Shown one piece after another: positions 31,001-41,463 of a DNA stretch of 64,000 bases (its first letter is position 1; each line of letters opens with the position of its first letter). Under the pieces are notes generated by a model. The model ran no database searches and was not told the DNA's origin. It saw only the letters and a program-made list of their open reading frames with translations. Source of the DNA: Ochromonas danica (taxonomy: Eukaryota; Sar; Chrysophyceae; Chromulinales; Chromulinaceae). The stretch spans positions 302,421 to 366,420 of the forward strand of contig VKHL01000010.1 of the NCBI GenBank assembly GCA_015146655.1, in the 5' to 3' direction. Made by a program: the position numbers and the translations under genes.

Positions 31001-34000
31001 CCTCCTCCTCCTGCTGCTCCTGCTGCTGCTACTACCACTACTACTAAGGGAAACAAAGATGAGAAGGAGACTTCCAACGACGCTAATGCTCCTCCTTCTG
31101 CCTCACCTCGAGGTAGCTCTCCTCCTCCTCCTCCTGCTGCTACTATGGGGGAGTCTACCCTGGCAGTGGGTAGATTGGCCTACCCGCAGTTCATCGTACC
31201 ACTGAGACGAGCCCTCCTCCTCCTCCTGCTCCATCGACCACAGAAGCTAACCGTTGACATCCATTTGAAGATCCAGCGGTCATGGCCTGGCCTTGGCTGC
31301 TGTGGTACCAGTGGAGGAGGAGGAGGAGGAGGGTGGTTGCACAGCACTGGCTACCAATATCTCTGCACTGTGCAGGTACCTATCCCACGCAGACATTGTC
31401 CTGGTGCAGCATCATCTGCTGAAGGAGGAGGAGGAGGAGTGGATCGCCTCTATACCCATGACCTCACCTCCTTGTGTGGAGGCTTTGAGTTCTTCTCCAA
31501 TGCAGTTAAGGCATCTGCCTATCGCTACCACAGCAAAAGAAGGCGAAGAAGAGCAGGAGGAGGAGGAGGGGTAGGAGGAGGAGGAGGAGTGCTAGCTTCT
31601 CTCTGTGGTAGCACTCTGAATGGTCAAGAAGAAGAGGAAGAGGTAGAAGAAGGTAGTGCAGGGTATGGTAGAACGACTGGCTTGCTGTATTGTGCGGTAG
31701 ACTTTGATGCTCTTCGACCAGGTTGGGGAGGAGGAGGAGGAGAAGAGGTAGTGCTACCACACCATGACTACCACTATCACCATGAGGTAGCAGCACTAGA
31801 TGGCCATGCCTTACAGACCCTCGCCCTCCTCCCTACTGCTACTACCTCTTCTATGTCTTGGACACCTATTGTCAACAATAGAAGAGGTCGTAAACAAGCA
31901 GCTTGGTTAGATCTTCTATCTAGTAGTGGAGGAGGAGGTGGTGGAGGAGGAGGAGGGGTAGGACTAGGATGGCTATATGATATTTCACGTGAAAATGACT
32001 TCCAACGTCTTCTACCCCATTACAATGAGATTGATATCAATCACCCGGATAACGTCTATTTGTTGTCATTGAAGGCTAAACGATCGCTAGCCGAGGCTAA
32101 ACAACACTTTCTGTTACGAGGACTAGACCTCTCCTACCCCTTCACACATGTTAACACTACCTATGCTAACACTACCTCTAACACTACCTCTGCTAACACT
32201 ACTACCACTACGTTGAACTACTTGGAGATGCAGGCAGGGTTGAGATGGAAAGTGCTAACACTTCGTTGTCGCAAACCGTTTCTCTTCCCTAACGTGTTAC
32301 TACCTCTCACAGATGAAGCAGTTGCTATGAACACTTCGTTAATGGCTTTGTTAGAGAAAGAATATCCTCGTTACCACTCTACTGCTATTAATACTACTAC
32401 CTTACCTTATCTATCAAGACAAGGTGGTGGTGGTGGAGGAGGAGGAGGAGGTGGTGGTGGTGGTGGTAGGAGGAGCAGGAGGAGTGGTAATGGTCTATTA
32501 ACAACAACAGAAGAAGAACAAGAAGAAGAAGCAGAACTTGACTCAACAGAACAAGTTAATCTGCAAAAAGTCAAAATCAATCATTTCTTACAGCGAGTGA
32601 GAAACTCGTTTGTCATCTTAAACAGTTACCATAGAAGAGGAGGAGGAGGAGGAGGAGGTAGAGGGTATCAGACAGGTCAAGTAGTGTTAGAGATTGACTA
32701 TTCTATTCGTTGGGAGAATGTGGAAGACCAACTAGTCTATCGTAAACGAGCATTAAAGCCGAAGGTCATTAGTCAACAAGAGGAGCAGAACATTCATATT
32801 AGTCATTGTGATGTCTTGATTCAAGTCGTGGCGGCCAAGAATCTTCCTATTCGATCTCATGGGAGTACTACAGATGGACCACCTGCTCTACTGGGAGGAG
32901 GAGGTGGTGGTGGTGGTGGAGGAGGAGGAGGAGGTGGTGTACCTCATCATCATCGTCATGGTCATAATGGTCAACAAGTGAAGTGTTTCCTTGAAGTCAA
33001 GTTTCAAGATCAAATTGTTCGTGCTGCAGTACAAAAGCAAAGTTTACGTCTTGATTTCCTCCCACCGCATGGAGACTTCTCGCCAATCTACCTCGAACAG
33101 ATCCGAGACAACATCTACTTCACTCTCTTCGATGAGGTCTATGAAGAAGGAGGAGGAGGAGCAGGAGGAGGGTTATTGGAGGAGGAGGAGGTAGGAGGAG
33201 GAGGAGGAGGAGGTCGACTTCGTCGTGAGAAGCGCTTCTTAGGCAGTTGGACTCTACCCTTTGCTACTCTATACCGTGCTGGGAGAATTGATGGTGTCTT
33301 TCGAATTGATACCCCTTTGATTAATATTGGTTACCAGCCTGCTTATGGGAGATCAATGGGGGGAGGAGGAGGAGGAGGAGGACAGCAGCAGATGATGACG
33401 ATGGATCGCACTTCTCCTCCTCCTCCTGCTGCTGCTGCTGCTGCTGCTGGTACAGGTACTACCCCTCGTGTAGCAGTACCTCGCAGTACGATCGAGATGG
33501 CAGCTGATCTCGTGCAGTTCTGCTTGACTGACTGCTGCCCTTCTATTGGCTTTGCTAACACTTGCACTAACACTTGCATGACTTGGTTAAGCAAACCATT
33601 CGAAGAACCTCCTCCTCTTGTCAATACCTTCCAGACTGCTGACCTTAGCAACCTCTTCCTCCGACAAGAAACTAAGGTAATGCTATACACACACATTACA
33701 TACACATTACACACACACTACACACATTACATACACACATTACATATACACACACTACATATACACATTACATACACACTACACACAGTACATACAGTAC
33801 ATACACCCACACTGCACACACATACACAAACACACACATTACACACACATTTACATACACACATCACATTACACACACAGTACATGCACACATCACATTA
33901 CACACACAGTACATGCACACATCACATTACACACACAGTACATGCACACATCACATTACACACACAGTACATGCACACATCACATTACACACACAGTACA

Positions 34001-36411
34001 TGCACACATCACATTACACACACAGTACATGCACACATCACATTACACACACAGTACATACACACACTACATACACACACTACATACACACTACACACAG
34101 TACATACACACACTACATATACACATCACATTACACACACACTACATGCACACATCACATTACACACACAGTACATGCACACATCACATTACACACACAG
34201 TACATACACACACTACATACACACACTACATACACACTACACACAGTACATACACACACTACATATACACATCACATTACACACACACTACATGCACACA
34301 TCACATTACACACACAGTACATGCACACATCACATTACACACACAGTACATACACACACTACATACACACACTACATACACACTACACACAGTACATACA
34401 CACACTACATATACACATCACATTACACACACACTACATGCACACATCACATTACACACACAGTACATGCACACATCACATTACACACACAGTACATACA
34501 CACACTACATACACACACTACATACACACTACACACAGTACATACACACACTACATATACACATCACATTACACACACACTACATGCACACATCACATTA
34601 CACACACAGTACATGCACACATCACATTACACACACAGTACATACACACACTACATACACACATCACATTACACACACAGTACATGCACACATCACATTA
34701 CACTGTCTTCATTGCTTGTGTACCTCTTCTCTCACTACTTGTTCTAGACTAACCTTCACTACCTGTCTTGTTGTTATTGTTATTGTTGTCTGATGTGTTA
34801 GAACGATCTCGTCTACTATGTCAGTGATGATCGAACAACTTACTTGAAGCTATTAGTTACATTATCACCTCGTCTACCTGCTCCTCCTCCTCCACCACCT
34901 CAACTATCTTCTGCTACCTTCTATCGTGAAGATCGTCCATTTCTACGATATGTTCAACACTATTTGAATGATCTCTCTCGACTTCATCCTGACAGAACAT
35001 ACAAAGTCATGGTAACCAATAGTTCAGGTCTACAAGTGCTACTCTGTCGTTACCTTACCTCTTCCTGTGCACCTCCTCCTCCTCCTTTTCGATCACTTCG
35101 TAGTCTTCTTCATTTAGTTAGTACCATACCATTCTTACCTGATACACAAGCTTTCATTGGTAGTATGGATCTTTGGTGTTCAATGGAAGAGTTTTGGTCG
35201 ATGGGGGCAGGGGATGAAGAAGAACATGCTGTGACACTCTTCAACTACCTTCGCTACCTACACTTTGAACAAGAGGGACGACGGCGACAGGGGCAGGAGG
35301 AGGAGGAGGGATTGAAAGGTGGAGCAGTAGGAGGAGAGCGAGAGAAGCTCTTCTTAGCGTTAGGAAAGGCAATACCTGAAGGCGAAGATGCTGCCTATCT
35401 TGTCTTACGAGATACTCCTTTCCCCATGACTTCTGCTACTAGTGGAGGAGGAGGAGGAGGGATGTCTTGGTGGGGTAGCTCATCTTCTCCTCCTCCTGCT
35501 ACAGCTATTGACTACTCAGCCAAGAATTACCTTGTGATCAATCCTAGTACAGGACATGTTTATAGTGCTGTTGATCCTTACTGTCCGTTGAAAGAAATCC
35601 ATCTCCTTGCTACCCCTTTCAATCTTTATGCCAACATTCAACTTTCTGTTTCTCCACGAGAATTAAGTTTTGATGTTTTCAATCCTCAGAATTTCCGTCC
35701 TTTCTTCAATCATCAACGTCCACGTCCAGTGGGAGGTCTATCAACTATTCAGTCGCCATCACTTTCGTTGAGACCGACAGAGATGACAATGGCTGCAGAG
35801 ATTGAGCGTGCAGTCTACCAGGCAGTGCGAAATTCTGTTCGTAGATGGAGAAGTAAATCCTTTCGTGCAGCGACAACTTTTCATCCTGAGATTAGTAATG
35901 TTGTACAAGATTTCTTACCCAAATTAGAAGAATGGAAGAGAAGTGGTCAATTAGAGACTAATGGTAATGGTAATAATAATAGTAATAGTAATAATAATAA
36001 TGTCTCAATGAGAGGAGGATCTTCTATAGCTGGAAGTGGTGCAGAAGCCTTGGAGTTACTAGAGAAGGAATTGGAAAGTCGTATGAAAAATGTTCTACGT
36101 ACTCGTGTCTTCCGAGGATGTCCTCTTAATTTGGCTTTCACTGATGTCGACGAAGTGTTATCTAAGGTGAGTTGTTACATCTACTACTACTATACCTTTT
36201 GTATGTAAAGTTTGGTTATTATCGGTTGGTTTTGATTGTTTTCTAGGTGAAGACATTGTGTATACATGAGGCAAAGCATCCAGAAGTGCAGTTCGTGCTT
36301 GCAGTACGCGCTTTTCCTTTGTTTAACGATGTTGTGTCACTGTGGATCTTCTTGGGTACATTGGAGACAACTGTTGGTGTAGGAGGAATGGGTGGACGCT
36401 CTAGTGGTTAG
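28008..36411 (+). CDS. CC2D2A: CC2D2A-like ciliary transition-zone protein
   Basis: Exons 28008-28135, 28196-28359, 28698-33676, 34802-36166 and 36247-36411 join in frame to about 2266 residues. The C2 domain lies at about 1465-1630 (CDVLIQVVAAKNLPIRS; then FLGSWTLPFATLYRAGRIDG and F-R-I-D-T-P-L, the strand pattern following the CC2D2A C2 domain). Exon 4 carries the inactive transglutaminase-like region with the strongest family signature: STIPFLPDTQAFIGSMDLW, AGDEEEHAVTLFNYLRYL, KAIPEGEDAAYLVLRD, DPYCPLKEI. Exon 5 ends with VRAFPLFNDVVSLWIFLGTLE, matching the family C terminus. In animals CC2D2A is part of the MKS/B9 module at the ciliary transition zone. The protein is much longer than the human one (about 1600) because of many poly-Gly, Glu-rich and Asn-rich runs in exon 3. 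The reading frame stays open through intron 3, a minisatellite; joining at 33676/34802 restores homology (ETK then NDLVYYVSDDRT). Confidence 0.85.
28360..28697 (+). repeat. Low-complexity intron of the CC2D2A-like gene
   Basis: Intron 2 is mostly imperfect repeats of CTACCTCTAACACTAC-type units on a triplet background, ending TTATTGAATAG. Related CTAACACTACCTC units recur inside exon 3 at about 32150-32210, where they encode an Asn/Thr-rich run, suggesting spread of the same simple sequence between intron and exon. Confidence 0.7.
33685..34700 (+). repeat. Minisatellite with 146-bp higher-order unit filling intron 3 of the CC2D2A-like gene
   Basis: An array of CA-rich 27-29 bp units (ACATGCACACATCACATTAC followed by ACACACAGT). 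The same GTACATACACACACTACATA junction recurs at 34054, 34200, 34346, 34492 and 34638, exactly 146 bp apart, so a higher-order unit was amplified about four times. No stop codon appears in any of the three forward frames over most of the array, which makes a spurious 2000-codon open frame continue through the intron. Confidence 0.95.
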
Positions 36412-36449
36412 TCTAAGTAAAGATAGTTCATTTCTTAGATCACAGATCT

Positions 36450-36612
36450 CGCTGCAAACTATGTTTTCTGCTCATGGTATGAAATATTCGAACAGGCACT
36501 TCAATGTTGAAGCCAACAGTCATGTCTTCGATTCGATTCAGTCGGTGGATTGGACCTTTTCAACCTGACTATTTAGTATTCAATCATGGGATTTGGAGTC
36601 CTGAGATGGTTT
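36450..36612 (+). pseudogene. Fragment of the PC-esterase/TBL-like gene
   Basis: About 150 bases match 42000-42157 of the intact gene (from ATGTTTTCTGCTCATGGTAT to GGGATTTGGAGTCC), with a 12-bp internal deletion and no flanking gene parts. It lies directly behind the CC2D2A-like gene. It is a captured or transposed fragment and cannot encode an enzyme. Confidence 0.9.
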
Positions 36613-36726
36613 GTGATTTGAAACACTGCACAATGAACAAGTAAAGGTAAAGTGATGAGCAATGACCAAATATCTTAGATATTCTGTTATGTACAGGAGT
36701 CAAAACTTCTTATTATAAATTACTGC

Positions 36727-37836
36727 TCACAACTCTGCTTCCTCTTCTTCCATACTCTCGAAGTCTCGGCCATCTTGCACTTGCTTGCCCAAAATACTTT
36801 CAGTTGATTCGTGCTCCTCAGTCATAGTACTCTTGAACTTCTTCAAATTCGGCTTGTCTCGCATGTCACGCATCAAAACGAGAAGCACTTGAACCAAGCA
36901 TGACAACAAGCGACTAACTTTCTCAGGGTTGACAGTGCGCTCAGAGTTGATACCGATCGAGAACTCTTCAGAGAGCTTAACCACAGTCTTATATGAGCCG
37001 TCACTCTGCAATATCCTATCACATCTACTAAGGACCCAACGGTCACCAGTTGTAGTCACACCGCAACTAGCAACACTGGATACGCTGTCGAAAGCAGCTT
37101 CATATTTCTTCTTCTTCGTTTCACGATCAGCTGAGTGAGGAATGACCGTGTTGGCAAGAAATTGCTTGCAGGCAGCCTGCTGTACCAAGTTTTGCACTAT
37201 CCCTACAGACATGTCCTTCAGCTTGACCTCGGTTAAAACGAAATCCATCCAGTCCAGCAGTATGGAGTAATCAACAGGCCCGTGGGCTGATTAGCCCACT
37301 ATGATCCTCTCACAGGCTAGAGACAACTGACTGCTGTCAGTGTCATTCCCAGGCATAGCCTTCCACAATTCGGCAGTCAAAATCACCAGCTCAATCAGAA
37401 TTGGGCTTACGAATTCCCGCATTGAATATTCAGTAGCCAGGCGAAGGTTGATGACACTAAGTCTGTCTGTCAAATTGCCCACGACCTTGTTGACGGAGGC
37501 AGCGAGGCGCTCTCGAGACAGAAGGGTCTCATCACAAGTGGGAAAGGCCTTACCGTCGAGATCCTTTGGAATTTGAGCCACGTCCTTGTACGGGCACCCA
37601 ATCGACTCCAACGCTTCCGAAACATGACCTGCGACTGTAGAAAAGCCTTTCGCCTTGAATACCACCACAATCTTGGCGTCGTATTCTGGGATACCAACAA
37701 GTTCGTCTCCGATTTCGAACAATGCTCTAGAAACGGAATCTTCACACATCAAAGTATAGTCCGTATACTTCAGGAGGCGCTTCCACTTATCTTCATTCTC
37801 AACCTTCTGATACAAATCCTTCAAATTGAAAAACAC
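36727..37836 (-). pseudogene. Crinkler-like gene with PD-(D/E)XK nuclease-type domain, broken
   Basis: Two adjacent minus-strand frames belong together: 37291-37836 (181 codons, FNLKDLYQKVENEDKW..., ends at a stop) and, in another frame, 36727 to about 37290. The second contains HGPVDYSILLDW and then F-V-L-T-E-V-K-L-K, the Asp...Glu-x-Lys arrangement of PD-(D/E)XK nucleases found in Crinkler-type proteins of oomycetes and fungi. The break coincides with a perfect 7-bp-arm palindrome at 37282-37299. Splice-like signals further upstream (near 37960 and 38040) suggest one or two 5' exons that I could not resolve. Family assignment rests on the overall pattern, not on a named domain hit. Confidence 0.5.
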
Positions 37837-38318
37837 CAGCGATTGTTTGAACTTCTTACAGTGGACAGTGGCTCTGTACAGTTTATTTTCAACTGGAAAC
37901 GGAATAAGACAAAGAACAATTTAAACTAAATATCTACAGTTCAAATCACTTACCAGTAGTAGGAGGCACGGCTAATTAAGTAGCAAATGAAAGTACAGAA
38001 TTAGAAAGAAGCAACGAAAGAAATCAATTGATGATCAACTTACCTATGGCCTACCTATGACATGCACTTCCTTCAGCAAGGCAACGAGAGGTTGTCAGAA
38101 CCAAAGGAGCAGTAACTGTACTTGCTCCTTTGATAGTTTCATTCAAGCAATGCTTACAACAATGAGTGGCCATTCTCAGAAAAGGTGGGAAGCAAAAATC
38201 TCAAAAGCGTTGAAAGATAAAAAGGAAAGGAGTAAGAGTAGGTAGGCAGTCTTAGTTATGACTAGATTAGATAGAGTGGCTGGCCCCGGGGACTGCAGCT
38301 TGACTGGTGCGAGTTTTC

Positions 38319-38373
38319 CCCGAAAATCCCGAAAATCGCGCTAAACGAAAATCCCGAAATACGAAAAGCCTGT
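38319..38373. mobile_element. Short palindromic MITE-like fragment
   Basis: CCCCGAAAATCCCGAAAATC, a spacer CGCGCTAAACG, then AAAATCCCGAAATACGAAAA. It is the same subtype as 63766-63832 in the opposite orientation and shares its ends with the 113-bp element at 16729. Confidence 0.7.
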
Positions 38374-38437
38374 ACGGGGCAACTTCATGAGCACAACAAA
38401 CTCGCCCCACTCAAAGCTGGAAAGTCACCCCTGGTAC

Positions 38438-38720
38438 AAAATTTTCGTTTTCGGTTTTCGGAGTTGTGATAACTCGGAGTTGAATGGCTGTTATAACTCG
38501 CTTTTTATGACTTTTCTTCAGGATTTTCGTTTTCGGTTTTCGGAGTCTGCTGATGACCATCCCGAAAAGACCGTTTATGCTTCCAAAAAACAGACTTTTC
38601 CCAACGAAAACGAAAAAAACGTTACAGGGGTGACTTGCTGCCGTGTGAGGCGGAAATGCCGTGAGAAGTGTGGGGCGTGCACAGAACGGTGGGGCACTTC
38701 GGCTTTGTTCACAATAATAT
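38438..38720 (-). repeat. Diverged inverted copy of the repeat that flanks the LINE
   Basis: The first 75 bases (ACAAAATTTTCGTTTTCGGT... to CTCGCTTTTTATGACTTTTC) match the reverse complement of the right end of the repeats at 58964-59245 and 63456-63724. Further similarity is patchy (GCTGATGACCATCCCGAAAA, later TGGGGC...). It shows that the flanking repeat exists independently of the LINE. Confidence 0.65.
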
Positions 38721-38946
38721 GAGAGTTATAACTCAATAAAACCTCCAAATCCAGGAAATTTGGAGGTATCACTCAATAAAACCGAGAGAATTTGAAAAGT
38801 TCTAATAAAGACCTGTAGGTACAAATCAAGATTCTGGTCTAGAATGATGATATCTTCGACAGATTGAGGTTCCAGGCGGTTGCGAAGACAAGTCACTTTG
38901 GTTCTGGCACCAGAGAAAACGCTTTCGCTGGCAGAAGAAGAACAAC

Positions 38947-39044
38947 TCTTCTTGGGTACATTGGAGACTGCGGTTGGTGTGTAGCAGGAATGGGCGGGCG
39001 CTCTAATGGTCAAGTAAAGAAAATTCATTTCTCAGATCCACATG
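38947..39044 (+). pseudogene. Fragment copied from the last exon of the CC2D2A-like gene
   Basis: CTCTTCTTGGGTACATTGGA and the following roughly 80 bases match 36348-36440, including the 3' end of the coding sequence and its first downstream bases, with small indels. Only this piece is present. Confidence 0.8.
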
Positions 39045-39330
39045 CCACAAAACGGTTGATACGTTACTGTTCAGTAAAACGTCTTAATCTCAATTATAAA
39101 CAAAAGAACCTCTCAGTTGAGATCTTGCAGACTATGTGGAGATGGACAATGTTGTACAGGTGGCTCACAAACAAACATGTCCATGTAAACATACACACAC
39201 AAACATACTGAATTGCTCTTCAGTCGAAGCATCCTAATCTGTCAATAGTGATATAATCTGATGGAATTTGCTTACACCATACCTTCACCATGTCTTCTTA
39301 ATAGATAAGTTACAAGCACATTAATTCATG

Positions 39331-41010
39331 CTATGAGACAGGATGTAATGCATTCATCGCTTTTTTTTGCAAACTCGGTAGCATAGGCCCGGCAGGAATG
39401 TTCTTCACTTCATCGTGGGCTAGGTTGCGAATGTTCCTCACATCCCAACCATGTGCAAGGAAAGTATCGAAATCAGGAATTAGGAATCTTGTATAATTTG
39501 TCACCCACCAAACAGATGCATCTCTGCCAATCTTATAGAGGAAAGGTTGATCCTGTAGAATTTTCAACCCATAATTGATCTTGTATCCACAATTCTTCTC
39601 CTCAAGAGAGATATTGGGCAATAGAGATACTTTGCTTGGTTGGTAGTCAACCATGCGCACATCGGGAAGATAGAGCAGTTCATGCTCACTCATCAGATAA
39701 ACCTCTTGATTGCTTGGATTGTATCGCAATTCAGGGAATATATAACGATGAAGCAATGTCTTTTGAGTCAGTTGTAATCCAAATGCATCATCTCGAAAGA
39801 TGTCCTCAGCGGTCCTTAGCAACAAGGTCAACATAGTGTGGGAAGGAAACTTGCGTCCGCTAAAATGACAAGGTGCTTCTTCTGTGGCTCGAAGTGCTCC
39901 TGGTGGAAGAGGCAGAATAGTATCATTCGGAGGCAAAGAGAAATAAGCACATCGAGCAGAAAAGACTCCAAAATGGGTGTTCGTGTTGCGTACGTGATCA
40001 ATAAAGGTCTTATGATTCTCATATTTAATCTTTGCATCTTCATATTCCTTTATAGTATTGTCACGCTCATCATCGTCCTCATCACCATCCTGGTTCATAA
40101 AGCTTGGCTTGACAGGTTTCAACGGAGGTTTATATTCACCTATCATCTCGGGTGTATAGGCAGTGGGATGAGCTGCTCTATTATCTTGCCAATACACATG
40201 AGTTAATCCATCCGAGCAAGTAGTTTCATTGTCTAATCGATACACTGCTAGAATCGTGGGAATATAGTGTTCTTCGGGTATTTTACACCGAAAATTTGTT
40301 AAGATAATTGGATCATGGACAATAATCTCAGCATGCTTGCGATTAAGTCCACTCCATTGTCCACTCTTCCGCCAGTGTTCAGGCAATAGTCCTGGGATCT
40401 CATTGAGAGCTGCCGTCCATCTCCACTTTCTTTCCATCTCACCTTCACCAAAGTCACAACCATTGACAATACTATAATGCTGGAGGGTCATTATTGTGCG
40501 ATACCAGATTGAAAAAGGCACAAGAGGAATACAAGATTCGCTTAATAAGACAAAGTATTGATTTTCAGGATCTTCCAAAGCTGCTTCGATTAAATTGCGA
40601 TGGGCTTTCGGTAAGGAAACATCCCCCCAGGCAGTGGGAATGAGTTTCTTGATTTGTTTGTCTTTAAAGAAAGAGGAGGGTGGTGGTCGATAGTCCACAT
40701 GAGTATGCCAGTAGATAGTGTAATGAGTGGAAGGTGCATTCCATGTGAAGAAGATCTTCCAGAGAGTGGCATGTGGAAGATCTTCACGACTCAAGAACAT
40801 AAAGGCAATCTTCCCTCGATAAGAGCCCAGATAGTGAACGTCATTTACACCTAGGGTAGTATTTTTATGAGGAAGCAAGTGGTCAGGTTTCCCGGCGGGA
40901 TGATGATGGTGATCCTTTTTCTCTTTGCTTTCATCGAGATAGCATCTCACTGGAAGAAAAGCAAATAGAAAGAAAAGGCACAATAAGACAGTCCATTGAT
41001 TGCTTGACAT
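39331..41010 (-). CDS. Core-2/I-branching (GT14) glycosyltransferase-like protein
   Basis: Uninterrupted frame of 559 codons. The N-terminal hydrophobic stretch (residues about 7-23) is a signal peptide or Golgi anchor, followed by a His/Lys-rich stem. The catalytic region begins KIAFMFLSREDLPHATLW (about 69) and includes TAWGDVSLPKAHRNLIEAAL, then the hallmark F-V-L-L-S-E-S-C-I-P-L, WRKSGQWSGLNRKHAEIIV and EEHYIPTIL, in the order typical of GT14 and of plant BC10-like (DUF266) proteins. The family transfers GlcNAc or xylose to glycans in the Golgi. A charged insert (DEDDDERDN) separates it from a C-terminal region rich in Asn and Tyr. It is the first gene of the local glycan cluster. The start is chosen because the signal peptide follows it directly. 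Confidence 0.85.
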   Translation of the reverse strand: MSSNQWTVLLCLFFLFAFLPVRCYLDESKEKKDHHHHPAGKPDHLLPHKNTTLGVNDVHYLGSYRGKIAFMFLSREDLPHATLWKIFFTWNAPSTHYTIYWHTHVDYRPPPSSFFKDKQIKKLIPTAWGDVSLPKAHRNLIEAALEDPENQYFVLLSESCIPLVPFSIWYRTIMTLQHYSIVNGCDFGEGEMERKWRWTAALNEIPGLLPEHWRKSGQWSGLNRKHAEIIVHDPIILTNFRCKIPEEHYIPTILAVYRLDNETTCSDGLTHVYWQDNRAAHPTAYTPEMIGEYKPPLKPVKPSFMNQDGDEDDDERDNTIKEYEDAKIKYENHKTFIDHVRNTNTHFGVFSARCAYFSLPPNDTILPLPPGALRATEEAPCHFSGRKFPSHTMLTLLLRTAEDIFRDDAFGLQLTQKTLLHRYIFPELRYNPSNQEVYLMSEHELLYLPDVRMVDYQPSKVSLLPNISLEEKNCGYKINYGLKILQDQPFLYKIGRDASVWWVTNYTRFLIPDFDTFLAHGWDVRNIRNLAHDEVKNIPAGPMLPSLQKKAMNALHPVS

Positions 41011-41463
41011 TAGATGAAGAACTCAGTTAGCCAGTTAGCTAATGCTAAAAACTCGAGTGTAGAGAATACGTCCAGACATGAGGTACTTACCCCAATAACC
41101 CCATCACCAGCCCTGACCGTGGAATCCACTAAGAATTCCATATTCCATGGTCGGGGGGATTCGTTTTTTTGAAGTTCTAACTGCATACATTTGGTGGAGT
41201 CTACAAAATAGTTTTTCTAATAGTTACAAAATAAAGAAGAAAAAGAAAATGCGGTTTTCGCCCCGCAGTGGTCCTCCATAATTCTTTATTTAGTGTCGGT
41301 AATTCTACAGATTCATTCCCATTGATTCTGGTTACTTTTGCCTTATTTGCGCCACTGAGTTCATTTTCCCTCTTCGGATTTTCGGCTTTCTGGGATGAAC
41401 CAAACATCATCGGGGACAGAACTGGGTGAGAAGCGGGTGGAGACATCCGACCATACTCATTCA

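Noticed and set aside
29252-31796. Several minus-strand frames of 70-160 codons rich in Leu, Ser and Pro opposite the CC2D2A-like gene
   Set aside because: They mirror the GGA/GGT and GAG tracts of the coding strand and show no independent domain.
34054-34638. 146-bp period as evidence for nucleosome phasing
   Set aside because: Not claimed: a single array with a similar length to a nucleosome core is not evidence; it is only noted as testable.
33677-34747. His/Thr/Tyr-repeat extension of the long plus-strand frame
   Set aside because: It is minisatellite sequence between a good donor (AAG|GTAATG) and acceptor (GTGTTAG|AAC); the CC2D2A homology resumes after it, so it is treated as intron.
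38864-39211. 115-codon plus-strand frame as a gene
   Set aside because: Its centre is the copied CC2D2A exon fragment read in a different frame, and no splice context supports it.
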